Of a DNA stretch of 64,000 bases, positions 1 through 11,730 are shown one piece after another (positions within the stretch are counted from its first letter, which is position 1; each line of letters begins with the position of its first letter). The notes below the pieces were generated by a model. The model searched no databases and was not told where the DNA came from. It saw only the letters and a program-made list of their open reading frames with translations. The position numbers were made by a program, and so were the translations under genes. The DNA lies in assembly GCA_001972305.1 (NCBI GenBank), contig BDDD01001478.1:124001-188000 (forward strand), in the 5' to 3' direction. Source of the DNA: Cephalotus follicularis (taxonomy: Eukaryota > Streptophyta > Magnoliopsida > Oxalidales > Cephalotaceae).

Positions 1-83
1 GAATTTTAAAATGTAAAACATATGATGTAGCATACAACTACTATGCTAAATTATATACATAGAAAAGAAGCTGAATTATATAC

Positions 84-322
84 CATTCAGATGATACTGT
101 TCGGTGCTGGACAGTATCCCAAATACGCATCTCACCATCTGCAGAACTGCGACAAAAACTGAATCAAAGTTGGTCATTGCATACTAATTAAACAGTGTAG
201 ATTAAACTTAATTATCACCCTGTGATCAGTAGAGGCTTGGATGGATGGAAACAAACGTCTGTCACTGAAGCACGGTGGCCTCTTAACACTGCCACAGGAT
301 CAGGTGGCGGTCTCTTGCTCAT
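84..322 (-). CDS. DSE1: DSE1/TANMEI-like WD40 protein, first two coding exons (partial)
   Basis: Two short exons read on the minus strand. Exon 1 is 322-219 and starts [17 protein letters not shown]; exon 2 is 146-84 and continues [19 protein letters not shown]. The 72-base intron between them (218-147) has GT-AG ends, and the splice joins a Gly codon in phase (2+1), giving an uninterrupted WD40 blade ending [18 protein letters not shown] donor follows at 83-82, so the gene continues off the left edge. From memory this matches the N-terminus of Arabidopsis DSE1 (TANMEI), a WD40 protein needed for embryo development and plasmodesmatal regulation and related to yeast Asa1. The start ATG is preceded by an A-rich stretch. 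The exons are too short to stand out as open frames, and only about 55 residues are visible. Family assignment is strong; exact orthology is inferred. Confidence 0.85.
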
Positions 323-753
323 TTTTTTTTCCTTTTCTACAATTGCATTTTAGAAGAACAAATTTTCCTAATAAAATTCAAAAGCTTGATCAGTACATAA
401 TCATCATAAATCACCAGTCGAAGAGAGAATTTTTGTAGAAATATTTGGAAGAAGAAAGTGAAATGCGCTAAAATTACTCCTAGATTGATTGGCCTTCTGA
501 TACACCCCAGCCATTGAATTCATAGTACCATTCCTTTTCCTCTATTTTCTCATCAATCAAACAACCATCCAAACAATTTATATGAATTTCATAATCTAAA
601 CAAAAGCAGACAAAGTTTTAAAATCCAGATTAATTACATTGATAGCTATTTTTACCTTTTAAACCAAAACTAACTAACTACATCCAAGTTTTTTTTTTTT
701 TTTTAAAAAAAACAGCTCCACTTTCTTCCTCATTATCATATGACAAATTACTA

Positions 754-948
754 TTATTCGCCAGAAACTGGTTGGTAGAGAGAGAGACGGTTGCGAGAGA
801 GGGATTCAAATCGCGCGAGAGAAAGATTAAGTACCTTCTTCACGTCGCCGGAGCTGACCCGTGAGAGAGAGTTTGAGAGAGCGAGAGAGATGAACCGCTG
901 TATCGAGAGCGAAAGAGATTTTTTTTTTTTTTTTGGGGAATGTGTCAA
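754..948 (-). promoter_or_regulatory. Probable 5' leader exon of the DSE1-like gene
   Basis: On the minus strand this stretch is rich in CT/TCTC runs, typical of plant 5' untranslated exons, and lies about 430 bases upstream of the DSE1-like ATG. A plausible splice donor (GAAGAAG|GTACTT, near 829) would start a 5' UTR intron ending before 322. No protein homology is seen in the open frame here. This is inference from composition and position; a plain simple-sequence patch is the alternative. Confidence 0.3.
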
Positions 949-1051
949 ACTTTTTTAAAATGGTATACACAAAAACGGTGTCGTTTGTAGCTGCTCATAT
1001 ACAACTTACATCCTCTTGCATGCCTGTCTTTGAGTTACACATGGGCCGTGA

Positions 1052-2161
1052 ATAGGGATGGCAATGAGACGGATTTTGCCATCCCCATTTTCATCCCGTT
1101 AAAAAGTCAACGGAGAAGAGACAGAGTTTTCTTTTCATATTGAGGGGCAGGGTAGAGGTGAAGACGTCATTTCTTTGATGAGACGGGGACGGAGGTGGGG
1201 CCGGAGATGACAAAATCTGTGTCGATCCACCTTATCATCATCTCTAATCTACAGGACAAGTAGTTTATTTTATTCTTAAACTCACGTATTAATATGCTTA
1301 AAATTTAAGAAAAAAAATATTATATGTATTTGTTATACATAAATACATATTACAATAAATCCTAAATATAATATTATAATAATATTTTAAGAAGTTCAAT
1401 TATTTATATATCTTATATGTGATACAATATATAAAGGCGGAACGGATCGGAAAAAACACTTGATTTGCCCCCTCTCCATCCCACATATTTTTTTCTTATA
1501 TCTCCACCCAATTTGAAGCGAAACTGAGCGGGGGGAGCCGGGGCAGGGAAAATTGTTGTCCCTAGCCATGAGCGGATCTAATTTTGGTCTAATGATTTTT
1601 AATCTCATGAATTTATTTCTAATTTATTAAATGAGATATGGAGATACGACCCCTGACCCCCGTATAGGCCGAAGATTAATAGTATTAAGTAGAGAAGAGG
1701 ATGGAGATCGGTAACCCCTGTAACAGAGACCAGTATGGATGAATAAAACTTTTACCCCATCTCTCCCCATACCTTTTCCTCTCGTCCCATTACCCATACG
1801 TGTATATGTATATATATTTGCATTATTTTTATTTCCTACCAATTCTTTAGCTAAAATCAAAAGTTGATTAAACAAACACATCATTTCAAACCCAAGAGCC
1901 ATTAATAATGAAAGACACTACCCAAATGAATTTAACATTTCAAAACCAAGAGTTTACCCAAGTTAGCCTTCCAACATGAAGCCATGATGGAGTGGATAAA
2001 TTTTCCCTTATGTATGGGTCGAGATTGGATCCAGATTGAGGTGCGAGGATGAAGATTATTTTTCATCCTCACATAGAAATGAGAAAAAACGAGAAAAATA
2101 ACAATAAATAGAGACGAAATATATGGTATTCGACCACTATTCTTTCCGTTACCATCTCTAA
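1052..2161. repeat. Possible non-autonomous DNA element (MITE-like), degraded
   Basis: The sequence TAGGGATGGCAATG at about 1052 faces an imperfect inverted partner, CGTTACCATCTCTA, ending at about 2161, with another partial partner at about 1230-1244. Such TAGGGATGGCAA termini are common in plant repeats. No matching 8-base target duplication was found, so the boundaries are unsure. The whole stretch 950-2636 has no gene that I can support; it is AT-rich with these repeat fragments. Confidence 0.25.
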
Positions 2162-2636
2162 TAAAACCTATTTAATAACTCATCTCATATGCATCAATAA
2201 AATTTAAACTAAATCAAATAAAAAAAAAGTTAAAAAAAATTGTAGGAAGTGACATAATAAATTCAAAGGAGTGCCTTTTTTCTTGTTTATAATCATCACT
2301 TATCCACTTATAATATTGAACCTCACAATTCTTCAAGTGAATTTAATGAGAAAAAATATTATTTATTAATGTTTAAAGATAGATATATCTCTAAAAAAGA
2401 GAGAGATATATACAGCACCTACTTAACATTCGTTAGAAGTGACATATGAAGTAATAATCTTCATAAATAAACCATGACTTAAGTTTGTAAAATCTAAGAA
2501 AACAAAGAAAGCAAGATAAAAGATGTTGTGATGCTTGTGGATCTCACGTAAGCTTATTTTAAGATTATGCTTCCAAAACGAAACAATACTTGCAACATCA
2601 TAAACTTTTTGGGGTAACTATATTGTTCATTAGATC

Positions 2637-3133
2637 TGTTGATGCAAAAATCATTCATCAACAGTACCCCATGTGTAAGAGCTTGATTTGTTGAAAGAAA
2701 CGCTGAAATATGCCTGAGAAGAAGGTTTGATTGTGACTGTACTCCCTGCACAAGGTAGCAAATAGCTTGTAGGTCCAGGAGATTGAACTCTCGGGGACAC
2801 TCCGATGCTTAAGTTAGACAATGCACAGGGGATTCAAAGTTTTTTTAGAATGTGAAAATGGCTGACCTGGTTAATGTCGTTGATTCTAGTATTTATAGCC
2901 CTGGAATGTAAGTGCTTAGGATGGATTTCAGAGTTGAGTGTATCCCCTAAGGAAATTTCCGAAGATCTCGGGCATTTCCCCTGATCTCCACCGGATGTGG
3001 TGCTTAAAGGCTGTTATGCCCTATTGAGTGAGTGGATAATTGCAGACCACGCGTCAATGGCCCTGGTGGACACCTGTTGTCACGAGATGAGTACATGTGG
3101 CCCTATTCTTTAAGTGAAATTTTTTTCACATCA
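2637..3133 (-). repeat. 3' LTR of Tat element 1
   Basis: Matches 13189-13685 base for base with scattered substitutions; in plus-strand reading it starts TGTTGATGCAAAAATC and ends CACATCA. A TATAAATA box on the minus strand (2890-2897) is the likely LTR promoter and would here read outward towards the DSE1-like gene. Confidence 0.95.
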
Positions 3134-3151
3134 TATGCCCCCCTGGTCCTT
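3134..3151 (-). other. Polypurine tract of Tat element 1
   Basis: On the minus strand AAGGACCAGGGGGGCATA lies directly before the 3' LTR. The same tract with small changes abuts the 3' LTR of element 2 (46871-46887) and of element 3 (61403-61420), so plus-strand priming sites are conserved among the three. Confidence 0.8.
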
Positions 3152-3561
3152 CTTCTCTGTCCTTGGCAGAGGAGGAAGAGCAGAGCTGGAAGCTGTTGCT
3201 CGGGTAGTACTTAGGCAGTGCTTCACGGTAGAGCCAAATTTTAAAATGACCTGGGGAAAAAAGGCAAGGGACACAAGTGGCTTTGAGTGGGGCCTTGCCG
3301 TTCATAGATATGACAGACCCAATCTTCAGTTGGGCCTTGCATCCCAAACCAAATATTGAAAAGCCATGATAAGACAAGTGTCATCCTTGCGCCATAACGC
3401 CCTTAATTAAACTTCATCATTGCGCCGAAGTTGAAGGGTTTTACACGCCTGACACTTCGGTGCCCACGCATAACCTCTTCGTTTCCCCTGCCTGATTTGA
3501 CAGTTTGATCTCCACCGTTGAGATCAAAAGAGATCTAAGGTCTGGATGTAGTCTCAGGTTC

Positions 3562-3569
3562 TTTAAATA
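3562..3569 (+). promoter_or_regulatory. TATA box of the antisense gene, element 1
   Basis: TTTAAATA lies 194 bases before the antisense-gene ATG at 3756 and is followed by a C/T-rich leader. Equivalent boxes sit at 40293-40286 and 45878-45871 (minus strand, element 2) and 61830-61837 (element 3). Conservation of position across divergent elements supports a real promoter. Confidence 0.55.
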
Positions 3570-3755
3570 CCCCCTCTCTCTTCGGAAGAAAATCTTTACA
3601 CTTTCTTGCTTTCCAAAAACCTTAGATCTCTGTGAGTCTTTTGTACTCCTAATCTTCAAGCTTTACTTCTTCGCTTTCCTCTTCGCCCAAGTTCTCAGGT
3701 GATTTGATTTCTTTAATCTGTTATTTTTTTGTGTTTGAGTTCCCCAAAGTTTTAC

Positions 3756-6576
3756 ATGTCCACTGCATCCTCGTCTTCCTCTCTCTTTGAAAGTGCCATG
3801 GCCATAACTAAACAGACCAAGAGAATGATTAGACGTCCTGAGGTGGTAGCCCGAGCATCAGCGGGGGTTACCATTGCTGAGCGTCCTTGATATAGAGGTG
3901 GAGATGGAGGCCGCTGCTGCAGGGAATCCCAACGTTGCGGCCAGAGAGGCCGGGTCCAAGTCTTTAGGACCCACTTTGACCAGACCAAGGTACGCTTGAA
4001 GAAATTGGCAGAGCTGGTCAAAGAGTACTCCATCCCTGACAGCCTGGACTTTGAGATTCCTGCCGATCCCATGATGGTCACAGAGAACAAGCCTGGCTAC
4101 TTTGTGGTGTTCTAGAATGCTCTTGAGCATGGGCTGAGGCTTCCTCTGCATCCTTTCGCCATCACAATCCTTGGGTACTACCATATACACCCTTCAATGC
4201 TCCAGGCCCAATCCTGGGGATTCATCATGGGCTTCCTGGTGAGGTGCCTCGAGGCGGGGGTGACAACCACCCTAGGGCTGTTCAAGGAGTTCCACATCCT
4301 AACTTCTTCCCCGAAGAAGCGTGGCTTCTACTTCAAGTCCCGCGCGGGTCATAACAAGCTGCTGGCGGAGAACACCAAGACAATCAAAAGTTAGAGGGAG
4401 AAGTATTTCATGGTGAAGAATCTCCCCAACTTTACACCCTGCCCGTGGAACGACACCCTGGATACTGTGCGTCTCAACCATATGACGTTTTTTACCAGAG
4501 AAGAAAAAACCGACCTGGGGAGACTTTCTACCCTGGCGCCCAAGGAGGTGCTCGTGGTGGTCTCTGAGATCCGCCTGCGGAGTCTTGGGCTAAGTATGCT
4601 CCTAGGCCGTAGGGTTGGCATGGGTCTGGAGGAGGAGATCCCCTTGGGGATCGAGAGAGGAAGAAACTTGGGTGCCCGAGATGGACCTGGGTCCTCGACA
4701 ACTGTCCAAAGAGAGAGTCGTACTATGCTTTCCCTTGGATTATTTTTTATTTTCCTTCATTCTCTGCTTTTGACGTTTTTCTGACCATTCTCCTACTATT
4801 CTGTGCAGTAATGACATCTCAAGACTCCGTCGTGGACCTCCTAAGAGCTGGTCGCGAACAAACCCTGGTCGTTGATCCCGAGGAGCAAATGAGGGATGCT
4901 GTTAAGAGGCCAAAAGCCTTGGAAAAGTCCAGAAAATGGGTAGAGAATAGGAAGGCAGCTAGGCATGCCGCCTACCAGGCCAGACTTGAGGGGCTATCTC
5001 AGGCCCTTTCTGAGGAGGCCAGGCATGGAGCCGAGGAGACTGGGGCTGATGATGTCAGGGTGGCAAGAATCGTGGAGGCCAGAGGAGAGGAGGCCGCAGA
5101 GGCCAGGGCAGCGAAGGCTAGGGTCGTGGAGGCCAGGGCCGCAAAGGCCAGGGCCGTGGAGGCCAGGGCCACGGAGGCCAGGGCCAGGGAGGCCGTGGAG
5201 GCTAGGGCTGCAGAGGCCAAGGCCGCAGAGGCCAGGGCCAGGGTGGCCGCGGAGGCCAGGGAGGAGATTGCTCTAGGCAAGAGGTCTGCCAATGTTGATC
5301 CTGCCCATCCTTCAAAATGGCAGAGGATAGAAGCGGGGGATGCACCTCAAGATGAAATCAATGAGGTGCTATCCTATGACCCCAACCTCCCATGTCCTTC
5401 TGAGGAGCTCGGGCAAGTGATGGGAATACTCAAAGAGCTCGGCGAATCTGGTGTCTATCTGAAGATGCCCGGGGTGTCCACTGAGCTCGGCAAGGTGTGC
5501 ATGTTTCCCCACGAGGTGATGGTGAGGGAGAAGTGGAGCGTCGTTCAAACCTGGACCAACCTCTTCCAGTGCTATCTCCGGGTCTGTATGCTATTTCCAA
5601 ATTTCTACTTTGAACAAACTTTTTGATTGTTTCTAATCCTTTGTTTCCCTTTTAGACCTTGGTTGGCGCCCATCTTCTGAAGGAGAGGTCCGAGGAGGAC
5701 AACGGCTTGAGCGAGCAGCTCTGGGCAGAGAATGCGGAGCTTAAGAGATCCTTGGTCGCAGCCCGTGCTCAGCTGGACAAAGTGTTGGGGGTCCAGGAGG
5801 CCATAACTGCCAAGAAGGACGAGGCTCTGGAGGAAGCCAGAAGGGAGAGGAGGCTCAAGAGAGCCGCAATGTGCCATAACACTGAATTGGAAGACAAGCT
5901 GAAGGCTCATGGTGATCAATTGGCTCAGATCCGCGAGCTTGAGGGTGCCCAGACTAGGGTCACCGTGGAGAGGGCTGTCCTAGACTTCAAGGGGTCCACG
6001 AAGTTCCAGGATGCTTTAGACCAGGCTGTGGACAACTATAAGACTTCTGAAGATTTCAACAGAGAGGTCTTTAAGAAGTCCTCGTCCAATTTTCGCTGGG
6101 GGTTCCATACCTTCCGGAACATGGTCGAGTGTATCCCGGAGCTCCCCTTGGAGTCCATCATCTGCGGTCCCGCGATGGTTGAGTATGACTTCCTCCCTGA
6201 AGGCATTGATAAGGCCGAGGATAAGGCTTTTCTGGCCTATGACGAGGAGCAGAGTCATGCCCAGGAACTGGGGTGGTTGACCAATGGACAGGAGATGGTT
6301 CTTTTCACTGCACCTACTGAGGAACCCACCATTGAACCCTTGGACGTGGACCCTGTCTCTCTCATTGATGCTGAGGATCCAGCTTCTGATCGCGTGGCTG
6401 TGGACCCTCCTGCGCCAGTGACAGAGGATCCCCTACTTGAGCCTAGGACTGACGATCCTCTACCTCTTCCAACTGAACAAAGAAACGAGGATCCTCCTCC
6501 GCCTCCTCTGACAGAAGAAGATCCTCCACCTCCTCCTCCAATTGTACATGACATCCCTTCTGAGGACAAAAACTAG
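3756..6576 (+). pseudogene. Antisense additional gene of Tat element 1 (three exons, decayed)
   Basis: This gene runs opposite to gag-pol. Model: exon 1 3756-4719, intron 4720-4808, exon 2 4809 to about 5586, intron to 5655, exon 3 5656-6576; introns have GT-AG ends. Exon 1 encodes a domain conserved in all three Tat elements, with motifs LVKEYSIP, HPFAITI, MLQAQSWGFIMGFLVRC, GLFKEFHI, REKYFMVKNLP and FTPCPW; from memory it resembles the Pfam family 'putative gypsy type transposon' (Transposase_28). Exon 2 encodes a long Ala/Arg/Glu helix, exon 3 a coiled coil then an acidic, proline-rich tail. A poly(A)-signal-like AATGAAATAC lies near 6650. Exon 1 is broken: frameshifts near 3888 and 3955 and TAG codons near 4113 and 4392. 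Exons 2 and 3 remain open. Function unknown. Confidence 0.7.
5085..5270 (+). repeat. In-frame minisatellite coding an Ala/Arg/Glu helix
   Basis: Imperfect units of GAGGCCAGGGCCGCG-like sequence repeat about a dozen times inside exon 2 of the antisense gene and translate to EARAAKARAVEARA-type heptad-like repeats. The result would be a long charged helix. Alanine/glutamate-rich helix is also predicted at the same place in element 2 (38778-39057). Confidence 0.75.
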
Positions 6577-7230
6577 AATAGCTTTCTTTTTTCTTTTTCT
6601 TTGCCTTGTAATTTTTTCTTATTTTTGTAATGTAATTTCCTTTTGATGAATGAAATACAAGGCTTTTTTCATCTCGGGTGTCTTTTACTTTTTTTGCTTT
6701 GAATGCTCAAGCTTTAACTGATACACACAACTCCCTTAGGATAATGGAACATAAGTAATAGAACCTAAACATTACGCAGCATAATTGTTCCCCTTGGGGT
6801 CTTTAACTTAGTCTATTTCATAGACTTTATGTTTTGGCCTTACAATTTTCAGGCCTAATTACCCAAGCTCTATAGTCCCCTTAGGACACCTTATTTCAAA
6901 GGCGCTTAGATAATTAAGACTTAGTCTTTATGAGTTATGTTGTGTTCGTAGACCAAGTTTCAGGTCTGCTCGGGCAAGTTCTTATGGGTTTGCCTAGCAG
7001 GGTCTTGTCTGGTCTGTTATATTCTGGACCAGGTCATTTGAGCTTGCAGTCAATGTAGGGACACTTGTTTTAAAGTGCTCAGTTCAACGAACTTGATCGT
7101 TGTGAGTTCTTATGGATTCGCCTCTCAATACATGATATGGTTGTGGTCAGGCATTGAAATGATGACCAATGTTTGCTCCCTTGGGAGTCTTATTGGTTCC
7201 TTAGAAGTCTTTTTTGTATGTGTAGTCTTA

Positions 7231-7377
7231 GGTGCTCCTCAGGGGGAGTCTTGAGTGCTCCTCGGGGGGAGTCCTGTGTGCTCCCCTGGGGAGAGGCTTT
7301 TGTGCTCTCCTGGCGGGAGGCTTTCGTGCTCCCCTGGAGGGAGGCTTTTCGTGCTCCCCTTATGGGAGGCTTTTCGT
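7231..7377. repeat. Tandem repeat of about 29 bp between antisense gene and pol
   Basis: About five diverged units of the form GTGCTCCCCTGGAGGGAGGC followed by TTTT lie in the non-coding gap where the antisense gene and pol converge. A looser version of the same motif is seen in element 2 near 45130-45195. It may mark the shared 3' end or terminator zone. Confidence 0.6.
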
Positions 7378-7638
7378 GATATGGGACCTCGGTCTATTTT
7401 GATTATTCCCTTGGGAGCATGGTCTGGCATGCTTAGATTAAAGCTTCATGGTTGAGGGAGTTGATCGGCGGCTGCTCAGAAGTTTAAGGACATGAACATT
7501 GGGCCTCCGGTCCCTTGCAAACTTGGAAATATGGTCTTTGCACAAATTTTTTGATAAAAAATTTAGCTTTATTGACATTCTTGAATTTATACAACTTACA
7601 GAGAATTACTGGTAATATTTCCTCAGATGCTCGACATT

Positions 7639-10600
7639 TCAAGCTCCGGGAATCTCCCTGCCCCCCTGAGTTTCAAGTTTGAATGTTCTTGGGCAGAGCA
7701 CTCTCTTGACCTTGTATGGTCCTTCCCAATTAGGGGCTAGCTTTCCTCTGGTACCGGTTGGATCAGCTATAGCTGAGTTGCGTAGGACTAGGTCTCCTTC
7801 CCTTAGTGGCCGGGGGTGGACCCTTTTGTTATAGTAACGGCCCACCCTCTGTTGGTATGCTGCAACTTTGATAGCTGCCTTGTCTTTGAGCTCTTCCACT
7901 AGGTCGAGGAGGGTCCTCAGCCCTTCTTCATTATTTTCTTCACTGAAGTGTATAACTCTTGAATACTGTACATCAATCTCCACCGGTATCATAGCTTCAG
8001 CTCCAAAGCAAAGGCTGTATGGGGACTCACTCGTTGTGGTCCGAGGAGTGGTCCTAGGAGTGGTTCTATATGTTAGGCGTTTCTTCAAGCCCGAGATGAT
8101 TTCTCTATTGATCACCTCAACTTGACCATTACTTTAGGGATAGGCTACTGAGGCTAGCCTATGCTCTATTCTCCATTCCTTGCACAAATCATGGAAAGCC
8201 TGGCAATCGAACTGCTTCCCATTATCCAAGACTATTACTCTTGGGACTCCAAATCTGCAGATGATAGATTTCCATTCGAAACTCTCTGTGTTCTTCTCTA
8301 TGATTGTGGCCAGGGGTTCAGCTTTTACCCACTTGGTGAAGTAGTCCACTGCCACAATGAGAAACTTCCTCTGCCCATTTGCCACTGGTAATGGTCCAAC
8401 GAAGTCCACCCCCCACTGTGCAAAGGGTCACGGGGCCGTGATGGATGTCAGGGGTTCTGAGGGCCTCCTGCTTATATTGGCGTACCTCTGACATCTATCG
8501 CACTTCCTTACAAAGTCTATGGCATCCTGGTACATGGTCGGTCAGAAATAGCCCTGCCTCAATAATTTGTGGGACAAGGTTCTGCCCCCCATGTGATTGT
8601 CACAAACTCCTTCATGGACTTCCCTCAAAGCATAATCGGCCTCTAGGAGAGTCATACACCTCAGCCAAGGATAGGAGAAAGACCTTTTGTAGAGGATCCC
8701 GTCTTGGAGGTAGTATCTGTTTGCTTTGTACACCAGTTTTCTTGCTTCAACGGGTCCTCGGGCAGAATCCTGTTCCTCAGCCAATTGATAAATTGAGTCA
8801 TCCAGTTTGGCTCCTGTGGTGCATCTATGTTCATTACGTCCAGGTAGTCCATCAGCACTATTCTGTTTTGTTGCAACTCCTCCGCTGTTGCTAACATGGA
8901 CAACTGTTCTGCTCGGGTATTTTATGCTATGGGCACCTTCAAGATTCTAATCGTTTGGAAGGCTGACTTCAAACTCTGAAAGTATGTAAAATACTTGTAT
9001 ATGGAGTCTTCTCTGGCTTCATACTCGTCACTTGCCAAACCAACTACTAGCTGAGAATCACTGGAGGCTTCTATTTTTTGAACTTCCAAGTGCTTTGCGA
9101 TTGTCAGCCCGGCGATCAGAGCTTCCCACTCAGCCTCATTGTTAGTGGCATTGAATCCAAACCTCAGAGTATACTCTATGGTCCACCTATCTGGACTTGT
9201 CAACACCAATCCTGCCCCACTGTCGGAGACGTAGGATGAGCCATCCACGGACAACTTCCATAATCCCTTCTCTTCTTTAGGGGTGTCTTATTCCATACAC
9301 TCCGTAAGTGTATGATCTCCTACAAAATCTGCCAAGACCTGTGATTTAATTGCTGGTATGGTCTCAAATTTCACATCATACTCGCCTAATTTGACCGAAC
9401 ACTTGATCCGCCTTCCCGAGAGGTCTGGCTTTGCTAGTACTTGCCTCAGTGGTTGGTCGGACAGGACCTTGATAGTATGAGCTTGGAAATATGGCCTCAA
9501 CTTCCTTGATGCTATGATCAAATCATAGGCGAATTTTTCTACCTCTGGGTACCTCCCATCAGCATCATTCAAAGCCTTGCTTACGTAGTACACCAGCCTC
9601 TGAACTTTCTCCTCCTCCTTGATAAGCACTGCACTCATTGCGCCTGATGTTGCCGTAAGGTACAAATACAGGTCTTCCTCATCCTTAGGTTTTGAGATTA
9701 GAGGAGGGAAAGTCAGGTATTCCTTCAACTTGTCGAAGGCTGCTTGACATTCATCTGACCAAGAAGTCCCTTAGGATCCCTCAATACTTTAAAAAAAGGG
9801 AGGCACTTCTCTGCTGACTTCAAGACAAACCTGCTTAGGGCTGCTATTCTTCCATTTAACTTCTGTATATCCCTGATGGTCTGAGGAGGCCTCATGCTCT
9901 ATAGTGCTGAAATCTTCTCCAGATTGGCCTCTATTCCCCTGCTTGAGACCATGAACCCGAGGAACTTACCAGAGGTGACCCCAAAAGTACACTTGGAAGG
10001 ATTGAGCTTCATTTTATATTTCCTTAACACTTCAAAGGTTTCCTCCAAGTCTTTAATGTGGGGGCTCCTTGCTGGCGTCTTAACGAGCATGTCGTCAATA
10101 TAAACCTCCATGTTCTTCCCAATCTGAGGTTCAAAGATCTTGTTGACCAACTGTTGGTAGGTCACCCTAGCATTCTTCAGTCCAAAGGGCATGACTTTAT
10201 AACAGTACATGACTCTGTCAGTGATGAAGGTTGTCTTTTTCTCGTCGGGCCCATACATGGGGATTTGATTGTACCCCGAGTTGGCATCCAAGAAGTTTAG
10301 CATCCTATACCCTGAGGTCGCATCCACCAACTGATCAATCTTTGGGATGGGGAAGTGATCTTTTGGGCAAGCCTTGTTGAGGTCTGTGAAGCCAATACAC
10401 ATCCTCCACTTGCCATTTGCTTTTTTGACTAGGAGCGGGTTCGCCAGCCAGTCTGAGTAGTGCAATTCACTGATGAACCCCGCTTGTAATAGCTTGCTCA
10501 CCTCCTCAGCTATTACTTGCTACCTCTCAGGAGCGAAGTTTCTTTTCTTCTACCTGGTCAGAGACCTCATAGGATCCACACTTAGCTTATGCACCATCAC

Positions 10601-11400
10601 TTATGGGCTGATCTCAGGGACCTCCTCTGTCGACCAAGCGAATACATCTTTATTGTTTCTGAGGAACGTTATTAGTTCCTCTTTCTCCACCTCTCCAAGT
10701 TGTGAGCCGACTTGGATGATTTTTCCCTCATTGCCCTTCTCCAAGGGCACCTGTAACACTTCTTCCACAGGTTGTGGACGCTCGGGTTCCACATCCCCTC
10801 TAAGCTCCATATTCGCTACGGACAATGCCTTCTCCTTCCCCTTGTCCATCATGACAGTTTTGTAACATTGTCTTGCTACCTGCTGATCTCCCCTGACTTC
10901 CCCCACGCCAAACCTCGTTGGGAATTTCATCACCAAGTGTCTCGTAGACACTATTGCCTCCAAAAGGTTCAAACCTGGGCGCCCGACTATAGCGTTGTAC
11001 AGACTTGGTGTATCCACTACCAGGAATATCATCTGCACCTAGGTCTGACGTGAGACCGTGCCTGCAACCATGGATAGGTCGATGGATCCTAGAGGATGGA
11101 CCATCTCCCCTGCAAAGCCAACTAGCGAGGTCTTCATGGGCCTAAGCTGATCGGTCGGTATCTTTAGCTGATCAAATGCATGTTTATACAAGATATCGGT
11201 TGAGCTCCCGCTATCAATTAGGATCCTTTTCATAGTGAAAAGTTCCACCAGAAGAGTTACCACCACTGGATCATCATGAGGGAGACGTACTCCCTCGTAG
11301 TTCGCCTCGGAGAAGGATCCTCCAGTCTTTATCCTCTTGCTATGCTGAATCTGTTGCACTGTAAGGGATTACCTTCCATAGGCCTTTCTAGCATTTTTAT
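7639..11400 (-). pseudogene. pol of Tat element 1: protease, RT, two RNase H, integrase (broken)
   Basis: Read right to left. Protease at about 11359-11039 with the ILIDSGSS active site. Reverse transcriptase at about 10501-9899 with FLDANSGYNQ and YIDDML. RT-linked RNase H at 9728-9288. A second, archaeal-like RNase H at 9254-8922 with SVDGSS, NNEAEWEAL and SSDSQLV. Integrase zinc finger at 8784-8542, core at 8409-8134 with MDFVGPL and LDNGKQF, and C-terminal region to 7639 with the GxE motif EVINRE near 8115. In-frame stops occur at 11039-11041 and near 10601, and at least one frameshift separates RT from RNase H, so no polyprotein can be made. The enzymes would have copied and inserted the element. 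Confidence 0.9.
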
Positions 11401-11730
11401 GGTCGTCACCAGACGTGACCCCTCCAGAGATTGTGTGGATGATACCTTTGGGTTGATGATGCTGCTCTCTGGGCTGCTATGGAGATTTTTCTCTGCTCTC
11501 CCTCCTTTGTTGAGGAGCATTCCTATCCACATACTTGCGTAGGTACCCTTTACGAATCAGGTCTTCTATCTGATTCTTCAGCTACCTGCATTCCTCGGTA
11601 TCGTGCCCGTGATCACGATGGTACCGGCAATATTTTTCTGTGTCCCTCTTCTCAGCTGAGGACCTCATTGGTGCAGACCATTAGATGGGGACCTTATCTT
11701 TCTCCACCGCAAGTATCCTGGTACGAGACT

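Noticed and set aside
3126-4190. Minus-strand open frames over the antisense-gene exon 1
   Set aside because: Shadow frames of the plus-strand gene, whose sense is fixed by homology to elements 2 and 3.
4965-5292. Alternative frames (Arg/Pro-rich plus, Ala/Ser/Leu-rich minus) over the minisatellite
   Set aside because: By-products of the repeat; the frame with exon continuity is the Ala/Arg/Glu one.
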